From Echinostoma caproni (lineage: Eukaryota; Platyhelminthes; Trematoda; Plagiorchiida; Echinostomatidae), in the NCBI GenBank assembly GCA_900618425.1, contig UZAN01056991.1, positions 1-10,788 of the forward strand: 10,788 nucleotides of DNA, written 5' to 3'. The notes under the pieces are model-generated. The model searched no databases. It was not told the DNA's origin and saw only the letters and a program-made list of their open reading frames with translations. The position numbers and the translations under genes are program-made. Each line of letters starts with the position of its first letter. Position 1 is the stretch's first letter. Below are positions 7,482 to 10,788 of the stretch, in pieces.

Positions 7482-7655
7482 GTTGAGTTTTTACGAGACC
7501 CGAAGTTTTTGCCGAAGAAGTGAAGATACTGAACGGATTACTTTTTAAATGCCTTCGGTGTAAGAAAACTGTATCTATTCAAGCAGGCACAGTTTTCGAG
7601 GAATCCAAAGTATCGCTACCTCTTCTTGTGAATTTACTAGCGTATTGTGAAGACA
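7482..7655 (+). pseudogene. Merlin (IS1016-like) transposase, N-terminal zinc-ribbon fragment, frameshifted
   Basis: One frame (7482-7520) reads VEFLRDPKFLPKK and then stops. The next frame (7520 onward) reads LLFKCLRCKKTVSIQAGTVF followed by EESKVSLPLLVNLLAYC. In IS1016/ISXO2-like transposases a FLRERGLLP-type start precedes a zinc ribbon with two CxxC knuckles, then a GTFFE-S-KL block and a hydrophobic helix. Here the first CxxC knuckle is missing between LPKK and LLFK, and only the second (CLRC) remains, so a small deletion and a frameshift broke the gene. Similarity fades after about 7655, although the frame stays open to 7774. The fragment is on the same strand as the C-terminal piece but lies downstream of it, so the two do not form one collinear copy. 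Confidence 0.72.
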
Positions 7656-7840
7656 GTTTCCGTGATGCGTTAGGGAAAAGTGGGACAATTTGGATGGATT
7701 TCGAAACGAATATCGGTTTAACTTTTCACACTCACATCGAGATATATATATTGGGAAATTTTTCAAGCACATAAGCAAGAGACATCACATTGATTAACGT
7801 TATTTTTTCATTATAATGCATATTTATAATCACTTTCCAG

Positions 7841-8184
7841 CCTTCGGATTGCGATTTCATTCACAGGCGCGTTTACGCTACTTGTGAGTAGTGAATATAT
7901 AATCACGATTTTGGTTAGACTGAGGGACCATCATTCCGGTCCACCAATTTACTCTCTGGGTAAGTGATCTGTGGTACTCTGTGCGGTTCTTTGAGTGAAG
8001 CAATCGAATCGCTGTTAACACAAGTTAACGTAACGTTTGAGCCAAACCGGTCAATATATGGGAAACGAAGCGTTCTGAGGACCAATCAACACCAACACAG
8101 GGTCTTCTCATTCGAGTCCCGTTGGCTGGAAAACGGCTCGTTTGAACCTCTTATTGTGTCCAGTGGAACTTCAACAGGATCAAG
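7841..8184 (+). CDS. Three exons of an unknown glycoprotein-like gene with 35- and 36-nt introns
   Basis: Exon 7841-7883 follows a pyrimidine-rich acceptor (cactttccag) and ends at a GTGAGT donor. Exon 7919-7959 follows ttggttag and ends at a GTAAGT donor. Exon 7996-8184 follows ttctttgag and ends at AAG|GTGACA. The introns are 7884-7918 (35 nt) and 7960-7995 (36 nt). Joined, the exons keep one frame open for about 90 codons, while intron 2 alone would bring an immediate TAA. The product starts with a hydrophobic stretch, LRIAISFTGAFTLL, perhaps the end of a signal peptide or membrane segment. It then carries three N-glycosylation sequons (NVT in TQVNVTFE, NRS in PNRSIY, NGS in LENGSFE). A third 35-nt intron is possible (8185-8219), but the frame after it stops within four codons. 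The upstream start is not found. The product is not recognised; a secreted or surface location is inferred. Confidence 0.52.
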
Positions 8185-8219
8185 GTGACAGTTCGGCTGC
8201 AGCGGATCTCCAAACACAG

Positions 8220-9036
8220 GCGCATTTAAATTTTTGTGTATTGCAGAAAAATTATTGCATGGCAGTTTAGCATAATTAAAGGAGGAAATCCATTCTTTAT
8301 TCGGTCACAGTTTATTTCTTTTTTTATCAAAAGTATTAGTGCGTAGACGGGAATAAGAAGACATAACGTTTGCGGTAAATACATATCTAAAGCTCCATAG
8401 TTCACCCCTTGGAACGCTCCCTATCTCACGTCATTTGTGCACCACCTGTGAAATCTTTCAAGTGGAGACCGGATCAAATCCTTGGACCCTTCACATTCCT
8501 ATTCTACTAAAAACATAGAGTTGAAGATAATTTGTGACACTTCTCCCTTTTGGTCAAGAAACAATTAAATTGCGTAAATACTGTATGAGGGTAAGAGAAA
8601 CATGGGATCGTAAGTAGTTCCCATAACCAAACTTTGAGTTTGTCTTCCGGCTCAATCTCTTTTTAACAAATTAATGTGTTTTGTTTTAGAGCTTGTCTGC
8701 ATTCCGGTATATCACTTTTGTATTGGATATGGACATAATCTGTTTCACCGTCTGTTATCTTCTTGATTACGTGAGCTTACCTCCGTTCACTAAGTAATCG
8801 CTCTGGAAACTCATATACGACTTTCAGTTTACATTTTAGTTTCGCATTTAACTCACAGTTACTTGTGACTAGTGGTGTGGAATACTTGATATTGACTGAT
8901 TTGAACAGACCATCCCTCCAACTTCACTTTCACGGACAATTCTCAGTTCATCGATTCAACCTACTGAACTGACTGACAATCACTGAAGACGACACCCGAA
9001 CGAACATGAATAGACAATTCGATTCAGTCATGGTAT
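8220..9036. other. Mostly noncoding; one possible 81-nt exon at 8690-8770
   Basis: After 8220 the stretch is AT-rich with no recognised gene. A strong acceptor-like run (tgtgttttgttttag) ends near 8689. The following 81 bases are open in phase 0, reading SLSAFRYITFVLDMD and a hydrophobic continuation, up to GTGAGC near 8770. This could be a small symmetrical exon or chance. Nothing else stands out. Confidence 0.3.
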
Positions 9037-9044
9037 GACCTGGT

Positions 9045-9100
9045 TGGCATAGTGGTAACGCACACACGCCTTCCATACGATAGTTCCGGAGTTCAAACCC
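9045..9100 (+). promoter_or_regulatory. Internal RNA polymerase III promoter (A and B boxes)
   Basis: The A box at 9045-9055 and the B box at 9090-9100 match the tRNA-type type 2 promoter consensus closely, with A or G variants at single positions. Their spacing of about 35 bases lies within the usual range. They would drive transcription of the adjoining hammerhead-bearing element. Confidence 0.65.
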
Positions 9101-9124
9101 CAGACCGGACGGGACGGTGGATAT

Positions 9125-9174
9125 GCACTACTGATGATGAGCTCTAATAAGAGAGCGAAACTCAAGTCTGGCGC
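9125..9174 (+). ncRNA. Degenerate type I hammerhead ribozyme with a 3-nt core insertion
   Basis: The parts of a minimal hammerhead occur in order. Stem I 5' strand is GCACTA (9125-9130). The core CTGATGA is at 9131-9137. Stem II is a perfect 5-bp hairpin, GCTCT/AGAGC (9141-9145 with 9152-9156). GAAA follows at 9157-9160. Stem III is very short, with A9160-T9167 and C9161-G9166 around a TCAA loop. The cleavage triplet GTC is at 9166-9168, and the stem I 3' strand is TGGCGC (9169-9174). Stem I pairs over six positions with one A-C mismatch and one G-T wobble. The tiny stem III is typical of schistosome hammerheads. The odd part is TGA at 9138-9140, an extra triplet between the core and stem II that looks like a tandem repeat of the core's TGA. 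It probably abolishes or weakens self-cleavage. Confidence 0.65.
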
Positions 9175-9180
9175 TTCTGA

Positions 9181-9640
9181 GGTTATGGTTGTTGAACTGA
9201 AGATTGTGCGTGAAAGTGAAGTCCGAAAGAAAGTCTGTTCAAATCAGACCCGAAAACAGCTAGTTCAGTTTCTCTATGAAGTTGAAATTAACGGTTTACA
9301 CAAAACGCATTTTACTCGTCTACATGTCCCAGAAAAAAAACAGAACCAAGAAAGGCGTGTGAAAATATGTTTTTAGGGCATAAATGACTCCTAGAACACA
9401 GACTGACCTATATAGAGCCAATGATTGTGCATCAGGATTCCAATTAAATAATAGGAAAAAGCTAAGTAAGCTAATTGAAAAGGAAATAATAGATAGTCAG
9501 TTTTGTTGATATACTCAAAGAGCACAATGTTCATCTAAATGACCCACGAAAAGAATGCGAAGAAGCAGGACCACCATATTAACAGTGTGTATTCGGTAAT
9601 CTGTGTGGCAGATCCGGTTGTGTTCTGGAAATCAAAATAA
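9181..9640. other. No supported gene
   Basis: A plus-strand open frame (9134-9376) starts inside the hammerhead core, so its beginning is certainly not a gene start. Its later part is rich in Lys, Glu and Arg but has no domain and no splice context. No other feature is recognised up to 9640. Confidence 0.4.
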
Positions 9641-9841
9641 CGACATGACTCAGCCAAACCATATCACGCGATAGAATCAATCAACCAATATATGCGAATG
9701 AACGATCGAAATTGTGACTTAAAAGTTAACAAAATATCATTGGAAGCTCAGTCATGTGACTACTTATTGTTAGGCTCAATTGAATACGATATGGCACAAA
9801 AGATGGCATTTTTATTACCTAGATTAAGTAGATGCTATTAG
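9641..9841 (+). CDS. Possible internal exon, unknown product
   Basis: The plus-strand frame is open from after a TAA (9638-9640) to a TAG at 9839-9841, with 66 codons. A possible acceptor (gactcag, ending at 9653) would start the exon at 9654. The peptide has a protein-like mix of charged and hydrophobic residues: PYHAIESINQYMRMNDRN, then CDLKVNKISLEAQSCDYLLL, then GSIEYDMAQKM. No good donor is seen before the stop (GTAGAT at 9828 is weak), so the exon may be terminal or spurious. No family is recognised. Confidence 0.27.
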   Translation, partial: RHDSAKPYHAIESINQYMRMNDRNCDLKVNKISLEAQSCDYLLLGSIEYDMAQKMAFLLPRLSRCY

Positions 9842-10377
9842 CTGAATATGATTCTTCTGAGGTGGGCATCGTATTCCTTCGTCCCGGCAATATGCTAACC
9901 TTGCTCATTGTGAGTGCAAACTATTCTGTTCGAGGTTGCATTGCATCAATCTCTCTTTTCCAGCTTTGACATAGGAAATAGAGTTACATTCATTCTCACT
10001 ATGCCCTGTTTCTCGTCGAACAAAAACACATCCTCATTCTGGACAATACCGAGTGACAGTGGCATAGAGCTAGCCGGGACTCAGTGACTGAAAAAATCCG
10101 CAGACCAATTACGTTGTTTAAAACAAGTAACACAATATGAGCAGAATTGTTATTGGCCATCAATTTCGTGTGCTCTCAATCAGCTGTCTACGCTCATTTA
10201 ATGGATCGAATTTTATCATAAGAATACCACATATGGACAGCTACATAATTACATGGGTTCAGGCAGAAGGCGTTGGGTTGTTGAGTCATTACCAAAGTCT
10301 TTGAAGAAGGTCAGTAGTGTTATGCAAGATGTCTGCTCCAGCGACATTTCTTTCACATATCAACAGTTACTTCATGC
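9842..10377. other. No supported gene
   Basis: No recognisable domain or convincing exon is present. A plus-strand open frame begins at 10253 and runs through the left arm of the inverted repeat and across the N to 10693. Because it crosses a gap and a repeat, it is not a reliable gene. Confidence 0.4.
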
Positions 10378-10788
10378 GAATTACAATTGGACATTATATG
10401 TATGTTCATGGGGTATGGTGACAAATAGATTTAAAGGCGAGATTCATACTTGTTCACGAGACTGTGTAACTAGTTTATCAACGCTTTTTTCTCCTAATTG
10501 GAATACAGATGAGTGGAAAATTGTTCGCAAATGGGTGAGAATGCCGTGNGCATGTCCACGTGTTCTCACTTTCCCTCTCCGCCATATACCCACTGAAACA
10601 CAACGCGTGCACACATTAACAAGTCATTCTCACCCATTTGCGAACAATTTTCCACTCATATGTATTCCAATTAGGAGAAAAAAGTGTTGGTAAACTAGTT
10701 ACAGTGTCTCGTGAACAAGTATGAACCTGGCCTTTAAGTCTATTTGTCACCATACCCCATGAACATAAATAAGGTCCAATTGTAATTC
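10378..10788. repeat. Imperfect inverted repeat, arms 10378-10543 and 10625-10788
   Basis: The reverse complement of 10625-10788 aligns with 10378-10543 with about nine substitutions and one 2-nt indel, roughly 94% identity. The spacer is 81 bases and contains the N at 10549. The right arm reaches the last base of the window, so the true length is unknown. The arms differ, so they are two diverged copies in opposite orientation and not one sequence read twice. A foldback element, or two inverted copies of a dispersed repeat, would fit. The repeat family is not recognised. Confidence 0.85.
10549..10549. other. Single-N assembly gap in the inverted-repeat loop
   Basis: The N lies six bases beyond the inner end of the left arm. 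Inverted repeats often break short-read assemblies, so the loop may be longer than shown or the arms may have been joined wrongly. Confidence 0.75.

Larger units (their letters stand above)
9037..9180 (+). mobile_element. tRNA-derived short element with hammerhead fold, Sm-alpha-like
   Basis: A pol III A box (TGGCATAGTGG, 9045-9055) and a B box (AGTTCAAACCC, 9090-9100) are spaced as in a tRNA gene. The tRNA cloverleaf itself is degraded: the T-arm stem does not pair well, so this is not a functional tRNA. Immediately downstream lies a hammerhead-like core (9125-9174). This order, with an internal pol III promoter followed by a hammerhead ribozyme, is the known architecture of the schistosome Sm-alpha family of short retroelements. 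The 3' end and any target-site duplication are not clear, and the boundary at 9180 is where recognisable element sequence ends. Confidence 0.7.

Noticed and set aside
7294..7548. Plus-strand frame beginning MYRVPNSRYLMSL with a signal-peptide-like start and a GTGAGT site
   Set aside because: The second half overlaps the start of the Merlin fragment in another frame, and I could not join the first part to any downstream exon in phase. It remains possible as a 5' exon.
9037..9110. Functional tRNA gene
   Set aside because: The promoter boxes are good, but the T-arm and acceptor stems do not pair, and the hammerhead downstream identifies a tRNA-derived retroelement.
9134..9376. Plus-strand 80-codon open frame
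   Set aside because: Its start lies inside the hammerhead core and it has no recognisable domain. The later charged part is not enough to call a gene.
10253..10693. 146-codon plus-strand open frame
   Set aside because: It crosses the N at 10549 and the inverted repeat. The equivalent reading in the right arm is frameshifted, so it is not evidence of a gene.

Overview
This window looks like a stretch of a flatworm genome, most likely a digenean trematode and plausibly a schistosomatid. Three things point there: a tRNA-derived element that carries a hammerhead-ribozyme fold, as in the schistosome Sm-alpha family; a Merlin (IS1016-like) transposase relic, a superfamily known from Schistosoma; and several candidate introns of only 31-36 nt that keep reading frames open, as is known for the 5' ends of schistosome genes. 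No bacterial operon, rRNA gene or CRISPR array is visible. The sequence is mostly intergenic or intronic DNA with decayed transposons. The species assignment is inference.

Layout. 1-1533: no recognisable gene. 1534-2756 (minus): a broken CR1/Jockey-like non-LTR reverse transcriptase, which appears to be two related fragments joined head to tail, because one short region is present twice. 2956-3096: a possible plus-strand exon. 3611-4361 and 6390-6895: a 506-bp block holding the C-terminal end of a Merlin-type transposase is present twice with no difference I could find. The first copy lies between two identical 124-bp direct repeats and begins right after a single N, so it may be an assembly artefact. 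4743-5053 (plus): two candidate exons around a 34-nt intron. 5630-6093 (minus): the start of a probable secreted glycoprotein gene, with a splice acceptor next to its ATG and a 31-nt intron. 6889-7151 (minus): a hypothetical coding exon. 7482-7655 (plus): the N-terminal, zinc-ribbon end of a Merlin-type transposase, lying downstream of the C-terminal part. 7841-8184 (plus): three exons joined in one frame by 35- and 36-nt introns and carrying three N-glycosylation sequons. 9037-9180: tRNA-derived element with pol III A and B boxes and a hammerhead fold whose core has a 3-nt insertion. 9641-9841: a possible exon. 10378-10788: a 165-bp imperfect inverted repeat with an N in its loop, running to the window edge.

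The three strongest host coding candidates (4743-5053 plus, 5630-6093 minus, 7841-8184 plus) are all partial. I recognise none of the products. Sequons and hydrophobic starts suggest that at least two are secreted or membrane proteins. Nothing shows that they work together. The three single-N positions (1371, 3735, 10549) are gap joins, and each is flanked by repeated sequence, so structure around them should be treated with caution.
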